DNA from: Rhizobium tropici CIAT 899
Lineage (GTDB): Bacteria; Pseudomonadota; Alphaproteobacteria; Rhizobiales; Rhizobiaceae
Assembly: GCF_000330885.1 (NCBI RefSeq)
Contig: NC_020062.1
Span: forward strand, 1,620,374 to 1,684,373
Direction of reading: 5' to 3'
DNA: 64,000 nt
Shown: piece after piece, positions 1-7,800 of the stretch
Layout of the letters: the number at the start of each line of letters is the position of its first letter
Numbering within the stretch: position 1 is the first letter of the stretch
Notes under the pieces: model-generated
Told to the model about the DNA's origin: nothing
Databases searched by the model: none
The model's input: only the letters and a program-made list of their open reading frames with translations
Translations under genes and position numbers: made by a program

Positions 1-797
1 CGGGCGCGATCGATGTTTTCCTCTTTCAAATGCTCCGGACGCAGGAAGTCGCCGCCCGGCCGGTTGACGCGGGCATCCTGCGGAACGCCGTTGAGATACT
101 TGTCGGTGAGCAAGCCCTGGGCGAGCGGCGTGAAGGCGATGATACCGGCTCCGACTTCATCCGTCGCGGCAAGCAAATCCTTCTCGACCCAGCGATTGAA
201 GAGATTATAGGCCGGCTGATTGATCAGAAGCGGCACCTGTCGCTCCCTCAGAAGCGCTGCGATTTCGCGCGTCTTGTTGCCGGAATAGGACGATACGCCG
301 ACATAAAGCGCCTTGCCCTGCCGGACCGCCTGAGCAAGCGCATCGGCCGTTTCTTCCAGAGGCGTCTCCGCATCGAAGCGATGGGAATAGAAGATATCGA
401 CATAATCGACGCCGAGCCGGGTGAGGCTCTGGTCAAGGCTGGAAAGCAGCGCCTTCTTCGATCCGCCGCCTCGGCCATAGGGACCCGGCCACATATCCCA
501 GCCGGCCTTGGACGAGATGATGAGCTCGTCGCGATAAGCGGCCAGATCCTGTTTCAGGATATGACCGAAATTGATCTCGGCGCTTCCCGCCGGCGGGCCA
601 TAATTGTTGGCGAGATCGAAATGCGTGATGCCGAGATCGAACGCCTTGAAAATGATCGACCTTTGGACATCGAGGGGCGTCGTATCGCCGAAATTATGCC
701 AGAGGCCAAAGGAGATGGCGGGCAATTTGAGGCCGCTTCGTCCGACGCGGCGAAAATGGGCCGAGTCATAGCGTTCCGGATCGGGGCGGTAGGTCAT
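1..797 (-). CDS. mgrA: Aldo/keto reductase, MgrA/YghZ type (3' end outside window)
   Basis: The minus strand is open from an ATG at 797 to the window edge (265 codons seen). The protein begins MTYRPDPERYDSAHFRRVGR and continues with LKLPAISFGLWHNFGD, the active-site Asp/Tyr stretch DLANNYGPP, the lysine stretch IISSKAGWDMWPGPYGRGG, SHRFDAETPLEET, and the cofactor-region FTPLAQGLLTDKYL. This order is typical of the YghZ/MgrA branch of NADPH-dependent aldo/keto reductases, which reduce L-glyceraldehyde 3-phosphate and methylglyoxal in E. coli; some relatives are potassium-channel beta-like. The in vivo substrate here is unknown. The C-terminal part lies left of base 1. It stands alone, separated by about 290 bases from the aldehyde oxidoreductase operon on the same strand, and could be read through from it. 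Confidence 0.88.
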   Translation of the reverse strand, partial: MTYRPDPERYDSAHFRRVGRSGLKLPAISFGLWHNFGDTTPLDVQRSIIFKAFDLGITHFDLANNYGPPAGSAEINFGHILKQDLAAYRDELIISSKAGWDMWPGPYGRGGGSKKALLSSLDQSLTRLGVDYVDIFYSHRFDAETPLEETADALAQAVRQGKALYVGVSSYSGNKTREIAALLRERQVPLLINQPAYNLFNRWVEKDLLAATDEVGAGIIAFTPLAQGLLTDKYLNGVPQDARVNRPGGDFLRPEHLKEENIDRA

Positions 798-1046
798 GAT
801 TTTTGTCTTTCTGTCGATCAAATTGGTGCGGGTAGCGATACGGGGCACAGAATGGCAGAGAGGCATTCGATGAGAAGCCAATCCATATTTTTTATCGACT
901 AAAGAGGAGAAGTTTTTTCCAGCACAATGAGGTTGCTGACCGCGCGCCTCGAGAACCGCGCCGATCTCGTTTCGGCATTCTGGCGAACCGCACAAAAATC
1001 TGCGGTCGCTCGTTCTCCCCGCCGGAACTGGGGTAGCCTCGAAGCA

Positions 1047-1080
1047 TTCGAGCCGCATGCTTTACGCAATGCGGCTCGAA
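1047..1080. terminator. Perfect 12-bp inverted repeat after paoC
   Basis: TTCGAGCCGCAT (1047-1058) and ATGCGGCTCGAA (1069-1080) pair perfectly around a 10-base loop, just past the stop codon of the minus-strand paoC gene. No T-run follows on either strand, so this may be a Rho-dependent or RNA-stabilising hairpin rather than a classical terminator. Confidence 0.4.
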
Positions 1081-1091
1081 CCTCCCTGCCC

Positions 1092-3380
1092 TTAGAGCAG
1101 CTTCTCCAAGGTGATCGGCAGGTCGCGAACGCGCTTGCCCGTGGCATGGAATACGGCATTTGCAATCGCCGGCGCCACGCCGACGATGCCGACCTCGCCG
1201 ACGCCTTTGCCGCCGAGCGCCGAGGCATCGAAATCCGGCACGCCGACGGAGATCACCTCGATATCCGGAATGTCGGAATTCGTCGGCACGAGGTAGTCGC
1301 CGACATTGTTGTTGACGGTTCGTCCGTTGCGCTGATCGATCAGGCCCTCTTCGAGAAGCGCCTGGCCGATGCCCATGATGATGCCGCCGCGCCACTGGCT
1401 TTCGACAAGCTTGGGATTGTAGAGGCGGCCGCAATCGAAGGCGGAGACCATGCGGGAGACACGCACCGTACCGAAATCCTCGTCGACCCGCACTTCAGCG
1501 AAATGGGCGCACCAGCTGTGCATGGAATAATCGCCCATGGTCGGCCCTTGAACTTTAGCCATGGTGGTCCAGGCCTGAAGCTGCTCCTGTGCGTTCGCAC
1601 CGTCAGGCAGGGTATTGCGCCGGACCTCGATCTCCTCACGTTTCAGCGTGGACATCAGCTCGGCCAGCGTCAGCGACGGCGTCTCGCCGCGCGGTGCCAC
1701 GATGCGCCCCTCGGCGAAATTCAGCGTGTTCGCGCCCGTCTCGCGGAAGGGCGAGTTGGCATCGCTGAGGGCAAGACCGATGAGTTCGTCGCGGGCCGCG
1801 ACCGCTGCCTTATGGACGGCGCCCATGATCGATCCGGCCAGCATCGAGCCCCCAGCGATCGCCGAGCCCGGCAGGCGTGAATCGCCGAGATGGACTTCGA
1901 CCTGATCGACCGGAATGCCGAAGACTTCCGCGGCACTCTGGGCAAGGATCGTATAGGTCCCCTGCCCCATGTCGATCGCGCCGCTGACGACCTCGACGCG
2001 GCCGTTCCCGAGGATGCGGATCATCGCTTCGCTCGGTGCCCGGATGACCGGGAAAGTGCCGCAGCCGATGCCCCAGCCGATCAGCGTCTTGCCATCGCGC
2101 ATCGAGCGCGGCGCGTGGCTGCGCCGCGACCAGCCGAAGGCTTCCGCACCTTCCGTCAGCGCCTCGCGCAGCCGACGCGTCGACCACGGTTTGCCGGACT
2201 GATAGTCGTGATCGGCATAGTTCTTCAGCCGAAGCTCGAGCGGGTCCATGCCGAGCTTGTAGGCCAGTTCCTCGATCGCGCATTCGATGCCATAGGCGCT
2301 CGGATTCTTGCCGGGACCACGCAAGGCGCCAGGCGTGACGCTGTTGACCGGCACGACGTGGTGCTGCGAGGAGAAGTTCTCGACCTTGTAGAGAATCGAT
2401 GTTGCCGCTCCCGTCTGCTCCGGCCAGTCCGCATCGAGCGAGGTTTCGCTGGCGCCGCGATGGACGATCGCCTGTAGGATGCCATCCTGCGTCGCGCCAA
2501 GCGCGATCTTCTGTCTGGTCCCTGCGCGTCCGCCGTAGCTCGTGAAATTCTGCGGGCGGGTGACCGCGAGTTTCACTGGTCGGCCGAGCTTTCTGGCGGC
2601 CGCGATGGCGACTGCGCCATAGGCGAGCGGCTGCCCCTTGGAGCCGAAACCACCGCCGATAAAGGGCGAGATGATGCGGACATTCTCATAGGGCATGTCG
2701 AACCATTCGGAATACATGCGCGCCATGCCGTGGGACCATTGGCTCGGCTCCCAGATGGTCAGCTGGTCGCCATCCCATTTCGCCGTCAGCCCGTGCGGCT
2801 CCATCGCCACGTGATATTCGCGCGGCGTCGAATATTCCGCCTCGATGCGCACCGGGGAAGCGGCGAGTGCAGCCTCGGCATTACCCCAGGCAACCGAGAG
2901 CGGCTCCATGAGCTTACCCTCGCCAGCATTCGGATCGTTGAGATCGGCGACGTGCTTACCCTCTTCATAGGTGATGAGCACCAGCCTGGCAGCCTCTGTC
3001 GCCAATTCGCGGCTTTCGGCAATGACGGCGGCAATCGACTGGCCGTTAAACTGCACTTCGCGCGGCAGCGGATAATACGGGCCGTCAGCAGGCTTGTTGC
3101 CGCCCCAATCAGCCGAAAGCTTGAGACCGAGATCGTCCTCCGGCGTCAGCACCATCAGCACGCCCGGGATCGCAAGTGCTGCCGAGGCATCGACCTTGAT
3201 AACGCGGCCAGCCGGAATCGTGCTCTGGATGAGGACGGCATAGGCGAGGTTTTCGACCGGATATTCCAGGGCATAAGTCGCCGTGCCCGTCACCTTCATC
3301 TTGCCTTCGAAGCGCGACTGACGACCGCCGACCGTGCCGTCGGAAGCATCGCCATGTTTACGGGGTTCCATCATGGTCAT
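1092..3380 (-). CDS. paoC: Aldehyde oxidoreductase molybdenum-binding subunit PaoC-like
   Basis: 762-residue large subunit of the xanthine dehydrogenase family, binding the molybdopterin cytosine dinucleotide cofactor where aldehydes are oxidised to acids. Visible marks are the N-terminal domain entry RFEGKMKVTGTATYALE, the cofactor loop GGGFGSKGQ near residue 245, and GVGEVG near the C terminus with the presumed catalytic base Glu729. There is no signal peptide or Tat motif, unlike the periplasmic E. coli enzyme, whose small subunit carries one. The gene is the last of three; its ATG overlaps the stop of paoB by four bases (3377-3380), which implies translational coupling. Assignment to the PaoABC/YagTSR group rests mainly on the FeS-containing FAD subunit next door; the exact aldehyde substrate cannot be told. 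Confidence 0.9.
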   Translation of the reverse strand: MTMMEPRKHGDASDGTVGGRQSRFEGKMKVTGTATYALEYPVENLAYAVLIQSTIPAGRVIKVDASAALAIPGVLMVLTPEDDLGLKLSADWGGNKPADGPYYPLPREVQFNGQSIAAVIAESRELATEAARLVLITYEEGKHVADLNDPNAGEGKLMEPLSVAWGNAEAALAASPVRIEAEYSTPREYHVAMEPHGLTAKWDGDQLTIWEPSQWSHGMARMYSEWFDMPYENVRIISPFIGGGFGSKGQPLAYGAVAIAAARKLGRPVKLAVTRPQNFTSYGGRAGTRQKIALGATQDGILQAIVHRGASETSLDADWPEQTGAATSILYKVENFSSQHHVVPVNSVTPGALRGPGKNPSAYGIECAIEELAYKLGMDPLELRLKNYADHDYQSGKPWSTRRLREALTEGAEAFGWSRRSHAPRSMRDGKTLIGWGIGCGTFPVIRAPSEAMIRILGNGRVEVVSGAIDMGQGTYTILAQSAAEVFGIPVDQVEVHLGDSRLPGSAIAGGSMLAGSIMGAVHKAAVAARDELIGLALSDANSPFRETGANTLNFAEGRIVAPRGETPSLTLAELMSTLKREEIEVRRNTLPDGANAQEQLQAWTTMAKVQGPTMGDYSMHSWCAHFAEVRVDEDFGTVRVSRMVSAFDCGRLYNPKLVESQWRGGIIMGIGQALLEEGLIDQRNGRTVNNNVGDYLVPTNSDIPDIEVISVGVPDFDASALGGKGVGEVGIVGVAPAIANAVFHATGKRVRDLPITLEKLL

Positions 3381-4363
3381 GCGAGACCTCCCACTTTGAA
3401 AATGGCGCGGGCAATGACGCGCGGCGCAAGTTCTATCTTGTAACGGTTGCCGCCATGATCGACGGCACCCTCCATGGCCAGCCGGCTTGCTTTTTCGACG
3501 GCTTCCAAGGTGAGCGCCTTACCGATCAGCGCTTGCTCCACATTGCGTGCCCGCCAGGGCTTGGTGGCGACCCCGCCGATGGCAACGCGAATATCGCGGA
3601 CCGTCCTGCCGTCGGCTTCAAGCTCCAGGCCGACTGCGGCACTTGCGGCAGCAAATTCATAGGACTGCCGATCGCGGATTTTGAGGTAGGTGGAGTTCCG
3701 GGCAGCGGCGGACGCAGGAATGGTGACAGCAGTGACAATCTCGCCGCGCTGCAGGACGGTTTCCTTGTCCGGCGTATCGCCCGGAAGGAGGAAGAAATCA
3801 TCGACGGCAACTTTGCGGCTATCCGTCTCCACCACGGCATCGAATGCGACCAGAGCAATCGCCAGGTCGCCCGGATAGGAGGCGATACAGGCTTCGCTCG
3901 CTCCGAGCACGGCGTGATTGCGCGTGACGCCGCCGATCGCCGAACAGCCGGAACCGGGATGACGCTTGTTGCAGGCGGGAAAGGCGCCGGGATCGCGGAA
4001 ATAGGAACAGCGCGTGCGCTGCAGGAGATTGCCCCCGATCGTCGCCATGTTGCGCAGCTGGGCAGAGGCCGCCAGAGACAAGGATTCGGAAACGGCCGGG
4101 AAAGCTGCGCGGACATCCCTGTGGTCGGCGACTTCGCTCATCCTGGCAAGCGCGCCGATCGTTGCACCATCGGCATTAACGGTGATGCCGCTCATGCCGG
4201 AGAGATGAGTAATGTCTATGACGGTATCGGGCTCGCCGACACCGCATTTGGCAAGATCGAGCAGTGTCGTTCCACCGGCGAGCAGCATGGCGCCGGCCTG
4301 TTGCGCCGCCTGGGCGGCTTCCGCTGTCGATGTGGCGCGCAGATAGGAGAAGTTTCGCATCAT
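3377..4363 (-). CDS. paoB: Aldehyde oxidoreductase FAD-binding subunit PaoB-like with extra FeS cluster motif
   Basis: 328-residue medium subunit that passes electrons from the 2Fe-2S clusters to FAD. The FAD-binding stretches AMLLAGGTTLLDLAK and ATIGGNLLQ are clear. The insertion RTRCSYFRDPGAFPACNKR followed by HPGSGCSAIGG, plus Cys159, places cysteines at 119, 131, 140 and 159. In E. coli PaoB, cysteines in this insertion bind an additional 4Fe-4S cluster, absent from ordinary xanthine dehydrogenases, so the same cluster is expected here. The gene sits between paoA and paoC with four-base overlaps at both ends (4360-4363 and 3377-3380). The C-terminal CO-dehydrogenase flavoprotein domain is complete in length. 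Confidence 0.9.
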   Translation of the reverse strand: MMRNFSYLRATSTAEAAQAAQQAGAMLLAGGTTLLDLAKCGVGEPDTVIDITHLSGMSGITVNADGATIGALARMSEVADHRDVRAAFPAVSESLSLAASAQLRNMATIGGNLLQRTRCSYFRDPGAFPACNKRHPGSGCSAIGGVTRNHAVLGASEACIASYPGDLAIALVAFDAVVETDSRKVAVDDFFLLPGDTPDKETVLQRGEIVTAVTIPASAAARNSTYLKIRDRQSYEFAAASAAVGLELEADGRTVRDIRVAIGGVATKPWRARNVEQALIGKALTLEAVEKASRLAMEGAVDHGGNRYKIELAPRVIARAIFKVGGLA

Positions 4364-4833
4364 GCCACCTCCGCGGCCTGGCGCACCGCCGCAACGATGC
4401 TGTTATAGGCCCCGCACCGACAGAGATTGCCGGACATATATTCACGGATCTCCGCATCCGAGCCGGCATGCCCTTCGCGAATGCAGGCAACCGCCGACAT
4501 GATCTGGCCCGGCGTGCAATAACCGCACTGGAAGGCGTCCTGCTCGATGAAAGCCGCCTGGACCGGATGCAGATCGCCGGCTTCGCCGGTGAGCCCCTCG
4601 ATCGTCGTGATCTCGCGGCCTTCGGCCTGCGCGGCGAGCGTCAGACAGGATAGCACGCGCTTACCGTCGACATGGCAGGTGCAGGCGCCGCACTGTCCCT
4701 GATCGCAGCCCTTCTTGGTGCCGGTGAGGGAAAGATGCTCACGCAGCGCATCGAGCAGCGTCACACGTGGCTCGATATCGAGTTCGTGGCGCTGCCCGTT
4801 AATGTCGAGCGCGATATGGATGGTTCGTGTCAT
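4360..4833 (-). CDS. paoA: Aldehyde oxidoreductase 2Fe-2S subunit PaoA-like
   Basis: 157-residue small subunit carrying two 2Fe-2S clusters. The plant-ferredoxin-type cluster is ligated by Cys43, Cys48, Cys51 and Cys63 (CDQGQCGAC...C); the second by Cys103, Cys106, Cys138 and Cys140 (CGYC...CRC). It is the first gene of the operon and starts at an ATG preceded by AGGAGCTTATC. E. coli PaoA is longer because of an N-terminal Tat signal; that extension is missing here, so the enzyme is probably cytoplasmic. No PaoD/XdhC-type maturation factor follows in the window, so cofactor insertion must rely on a factor encoded elsewhere. Confidence 0.9.
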   Translation of the reverse strand: MTRTIHIALDINGQRHELDIEPRVTLLDALREHLSLTGTKKGCDQGQCGACTCHVDGKRVLSCLTLAAQAEGREITTIEGLTGEAGDLHPVQAAFIEQDAFQCGYCTPGQIMSAVACIREGHAGSDAEIREYMSGNLCRCGAYNSIVAAVRQAAEVA

Positions 4834-5366
4834 GATAAGCTCCTGCCATCGTCACGAAGATGAGACCTACGAAATCTAGTAGAAACTCTTCGTCGGTCTA
4901 CCGGTTGCTGTGGGTTTCTTTCAGGAAGACGGGGCCGATGGGATTGTGCTGCCACGGTCGGCTCTCATCTGAATTAGGAAGCGGAGGACGCCACAAATAA
5001 ACGGAGGCGCCTCCGTTTAAATTAATGCCTGGCTTGTTTTCGTCAAGCCCCGACAGATGGGCAAATCTTGAACCGATCGGAGGATGAGAAAGAGCCCCTG
5101 CTGCTTGTCCTGCGTCGCCCGCCACTGCATGCCGGCGGAATGAGGGAATCGATCAACGCCCCATTCTCGGTCCGTAAAATCACTTGAAAAATGAAGCCCG
5201 CTTCACTTATGCTCAAATCGAGCAATAATAGAGCGCGTCATCTAAAACGCCGTTTTGTTTCAGCGCCAGAAGCAATCACAACCCGCTGTTATCGCTCAAC
5301 TGTTTTTAAGTCTGGCTCGTAGGGACATGCTCGGCCTGTTCTGAATTCACCCAAGGAGGATTTCTC
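4834..5366. other. Intergenic region between divergent paoABC and NIPSNAP genes
   Basis: About 530 bases without a convincing gene. It holds the promoter regions for paoABC (leftward) and the NIPSNAP gene (rightward) and the palindrome at 4998-5019. Short open frames inside lack ribosome binding sites and family resemblance. Confidence 0.6.
4998..5019. promoter_or_regulatory. 22-bp perfect palindrome, probable TetR-family operator
   Basis: The half-site TAAACGGAGGC (4998-5008) is followed directly by its exact reverse complement (5009-5019). A gap-free dyad with an ACGGAG half-site is typical of TetR/AcrR-type operators in Proteobacteria. It lies 165 bases upstream of paoA and about 350 upstream of the NIPSNAP gene. 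No TetR-type gene is in the window, so the cognate regulator would act in trans. Confidence 0.55.
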
Positions 5367-5714
5367 ATGATCCATGAAATGCGCATCTATACTTGCTTGC
5401 CCGGCAAGCTGCCCGCGCTCCAGGAGCGCTTCGAAACGGCGACACTGGCGATCTGGAGCCGGCTCGGCATCCGCCCCCTCGGTTTCTGGACGACGATGAT
5501 CGGGCCTTCCAGCAACGACCTCATCTATTTCCTTGAATGGCAATCTTTAGAGGAGCGCCAGCGGAAATGGGCGGAATTCGTGGCTGATCCGGTCTGGAAG
5601 GAGGCTCTGGCAAAAAGCGAGACGTCAGGCCCGATCATCGCCAATATCGCCAGTTCGATCCTGCAGCCGACTGGATTCTTTCGCCCCTTTATCCCCGTCG
5701 AGGCCGATGGCTGA
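5367..5714 (+). CDS. NIPSNAP family protein
   Basis: 115-residue protein starting at an ATG preceded by AAGGAGGA at ideal spacing. MIHEMRIYTCLPGKLPAL, the central TTMIGPSSNDLIYFLEW and the ending SSILQPTGFFRP are the usual landmarks of a single NIPSNAP domain, a ferredoxin-like alpha/beta barrel fold found in small bacterial dimers. No enzymatic activity is established for the family; in bacteria members often sit beside catabolic or redox genes. It is transcribed away from paoABC, so it could share the palindromic operator. A bidirectional hairpin at 5746-5768 closes the transcript. Confidence 0.85.
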   Translation: MIHEMRIYTCLPGKLPALQERFETATLAIWSRLGIRPLGFWTTMIGPSSNDLIYFLEWQSLEERQRKWAEFVADPVWKEALAKSETSGPIIANIASSILQPTGFFRPFIPVEADG

Positions 5715-5745
5715 AAACTGATGGAAGATTGATGGGCCTGAGGTA

Positions 5746-5775
5746 AAAGCCGGGACATGCCCGGCTTTCAAAATC
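5746..5775. terminator. Bidirectional terminator hairpin
   Basis: AAAGCCGGG (5746-5754) pairs with CCCGGCTTT (5760-5768) around a 5-base loop. T-rich sequence follows on both strands. It lies between the NIPSNAP gene (plus) and the small gene at 5805 (minus), so it can serve both convergent transcripts. Confidence 0.65.
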
Positions 5776-5804
5776 TTTTCGGCAGGCGTGCTTGCCGCTT
5801 CCTG

Positions 5805-6008
5805 TCAGCCGTTCTGATCGCTGCTATTGTCGGCAGCCGGTTCCTGTTCTTTTTCCTTCAGCACGTCCGTCAGCTTGCTGACGCCTTCGAAGCCGGCGAC
5901 GGCGGCCGCGGCCTTCGTCAGAAAACCGGCATTCGGGTCGACAGCCTCAACGGCCTCGTCGGCAGCCACGGCACCTGCAACTTCTTCAATCAGCTTTCCG
6001 ATACCCAT
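5805..6008 (-). CDS. Small acidic hypothetical protein, 67 aa
   Basis: Starts MGIGKLIEEVAGAVAADEAV and ends in a low-complexity acidic tail (KEKEQEPAADNSSDQNG). The ATG at 6008 was chosen because AGGAGC sits six bases upstream; an earlier ATG at 6086 in the same frame lacks such a site and would add an unrelated basic leader. The alanine-rich, amphipathic N-terminal half followed by a disordered tail is all that can be seen. No family is recognised. It is monocistronic and converges on the NIPSNAP gene. Confidence 0.55.
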   Translation of the reverse strand: MGIGKLIEEVAGAVAADEAVEAVDPNAGFLTKAAAAVAGFEGVSKLTDVLKEKEQEPAADNSSDQNG

Positions 6009-6341
6009 TTCAAGCTCCTGATCGTTTTGTGTCAGCCGCAAATTGCGGCGATCGAGCGTTGCGAACACCTCGCAGCGGATGTTCAAAGGCCATCGCGAAC
6101 GACCTCATCCCCTCCGGGTGCGAGACATGGATTTCCCCGGTTTCTGCCATTTAGGCAACCAAACTGAAAGCGGCCTTAGCCCGGGATGAAGCGAAGCTGA
6201 TATCACGCAATCTCTACGGCACGCCTGCCCGCATTTGACACTTGCCGCCGTCAAGCCGTCACATCAGCCTAATAGGCCTGTGCTACGCCCTCCGGAATTT
6301 CGGACAATGCCAAACCGTTTGAACCTGGGAAATTTCCTGCA
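6009..6341. other. Intergenic, no gene recognised
   Basis: About 330 bases between the divergent small gene and the cdh-like gene. It must contain both promoters. No repeat, RNA or convincing coding frame was seen. Confidence 0.5.
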
Positions 6342-7061
6342 ATGACATTCTCGCGTCGCGTCACGGCTCTTGCCGCATCCTTCCTCCCCTTCCTTTTCGC
6401 GCCGGCCTTCGCCGACTCCAACGTGCTCTGGAAGATCGTTCATGACAAGTGCGTGGTGCAGACGGCACCCTGCCTTTCGGTGAATACGGCCGGGCACTAC
6501 GCGATGCTGAAGGATCTGCGGGGCGTTGCGCAAGTTCTGTTGATTCCGACCGACAAGATCACCGGCATGGAGAGCGCGGCACTCCTTGATCCTGCAACGC
6601 ATAACTTCTTTGCCGATGCCTGGGCCGAGCGAGCCGATGTCGATGTCCGACTGCCGCATGCGCTCCCGCGCGACGGCCTCAGCCTGGCCGTCAACGCGCA
6701 GCAGGCGCGCTCGCAGAACCAGCTGCATATCCACGTCGATTGCCTGAGCGCCGATGCACGGGCAGCCCTCAAGGCCGATACCGACCAGATCGGCACCGAC
6801 TGGGCACCCCTTCCCGATACCATCGCCGGCCACAAGTTCTTGGCGGTCCGGGTCAAGGGCGAGACACTGGGCGACTTCAATCCGTTCCTGGCGCTCGCCA
6901 AAACATTGAAGGACCCGGCGAAGGAAATGGGCGATCACAATCTCGTGGTTGTCGGCGCCAATTTCGCAGACGGCCCCGGTTTCATTGTCCTCACCGATGT
7001 CGCAGTGCCCGGCATGGGCGGCGAGGACGTGCAGGATCATAGTTGTGCGATTACGCATTAA
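6342..7061 (+). CDS. cdh: CDP-diacylglycerol pyrophosphatase (Cdh family)
   Basis: 239-residue protein with an N-terminal Sec signal peptide (TRVTALAASFLPF-like hydrophobic core, cleavage near AFA-DS at about residue 25). The family blocks are clear: LWKIVHDKCV, PCLSVNTAGHYAMLKDLRG, QVLLIPTDKITGMES, NFFADAW, and the catalytic HIT-like stretch RSQNQLHIHVDCL, where the H-I-H histidines sit. Cdh hydrolyses CDP-diacylglycerol to CMP and phosphatidate at the periplasmic membrane face. Length is close to the usual 240-250 residues. It is a single gene ended by a hairpin at 7149-7174. Confidence 0.88.
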   Translation: MTFSRRVTALAASFLPFLFAPAFADSNVLWKIVHDKCVVQTAPCLSVNTAGHYAMLKDLRGVAQVLLIPTDKITGMESAALLDPATHNFFADAWAERADVDVRLPHALPRDGLSLAVNAQQARSQNQLHIHVDCLSADARAALKADTDQIGTDWAPLPDTIAGHKFLAVRVKGETLGDFNPFLALAKTLKDPAKEMGDHNLVVVGANFADGPGFIVLTDVAVPGMGGEDVQDHSCAITH

Positions 7062-7148
7062 AATCAACATATTATGGCTTAGTGCCGGAGCCGCATCGAT
7101 CACCTCTTCGATCCGGCAGCCTCCCTTCGCGCGAGCGAAATGAGCCTG

Positions 7149-7178
7149 GAAACCGGATTTATGAATCCGGTTTCTAAC
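7149..7178 (+). terminator. Rho-independent-type terminator after cdh
   Basis: GAAACCGGATT (7149-7159) pairs perfectly with AATCCGGTTTC (7164-7174) around the loop TATG. The T-run is short. It lies about 90 bases past the cdh stop. Confidence 0.6.
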
Positions 7179-7338
7179 GTCTATCGCATTTCACATACTA
7201 ATCTTTTTGATGCGGTCGGTTCAGTGTTATAGTCCGGGTTGTGAGCCTGAGCTATGCATCATCCGTTCGTTGAGCATCCAGATCATCGAACAGCGCTGGC
7301 AATGAAGGTTCGCGATCGAAAGCCTCAGGAGGCGCCTC

Positions 7339-7800
7339 ATGAATCTTCAAATCAATAGCCAATCCTACCAAGTCGATTCGGAGGGAGATACGCCGCTCCT
7401 CTGGATCATCCGCGATGAGCTGGGCATGACCGGCACGAAATATGGCTGCGGGCTGGCACAATGTGGTGCCTGTTCCGTTCTTGTCGATGGCGAAGTGGTG
7501 CGCTCCTGCGTAACGCCCCTCGACAGCGTCGCCGGCCGCCAGATTACGACGATCGAGGCGATCGAGGCGGACCCGGTTGGAAAGCGTGTTGTCGCCGCCT
7601 GGGTCAAGCATCAGGTTCCGCAATGCGGCTACTGCCAATCGGGACAAGTCGTGGCAGCGACCGCACTTCTCAAGCAGATACCCAATCCTTCCGATGACGA
7701 GATCGCTGCGGCGATGATCAATCTCTGTCGATGCGGGACTTACAATGCGATCAAGACGGCGGTCAAAGATCTCTCTTCCAAAGAAGGAGAAACGCTATGA
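7339..7800 (+). CDS. iorA: Isoquinoline 1-oxidoreductase-type 2Fe-2S subunit
   Basis: 153-residue small subunit of a two-subunit molybdenum hydroxylase. The first 2Fe-2S cluster is bound by Cys37, Cys42, Cys45 and Cys57; the second by Cys96, Cys99, Cys130 and Cys132. There is no FAD subunit gene in this operon, as expected for IorAB-type enzymes, which pass electrons to a cytochrome instead of NAD. The start follows GGAGGCGCCTC. The stop overlaps the ATG of the next gene (7797-7800). It has no export signal; as in the family, it probably leaves the cytoplasm as a hitchhiker on the Tat-bearing partner. Confidence 0.9.
   Translation: MNLQINSQSYQVDSEGDTPLLWIIRDELGMTGTKYGCGLAQCGACSVLVDGEVVRSCVTPLDSVAGRQITTIEAIEADPVGKRVVAAWVKHQVPQCGYCQSGQVVAATALLKQIPNPSDDEIAAAMINLCRCGTYNAIKTAVKDLSSKEGETL

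Noticed and set aside
30..902. Long plus-strand open frame opposite the aldo/keto reductase
   Set aside because: It is the antisense shadow of the reductase, whose own frame has clear family motifs and is open to the window edge.
4898..5225. Short minus-strand frames in the paoA upstream region
   Set aside because: They cross the palindromic operator, lack ribosome binding sites and resemble nothing known.
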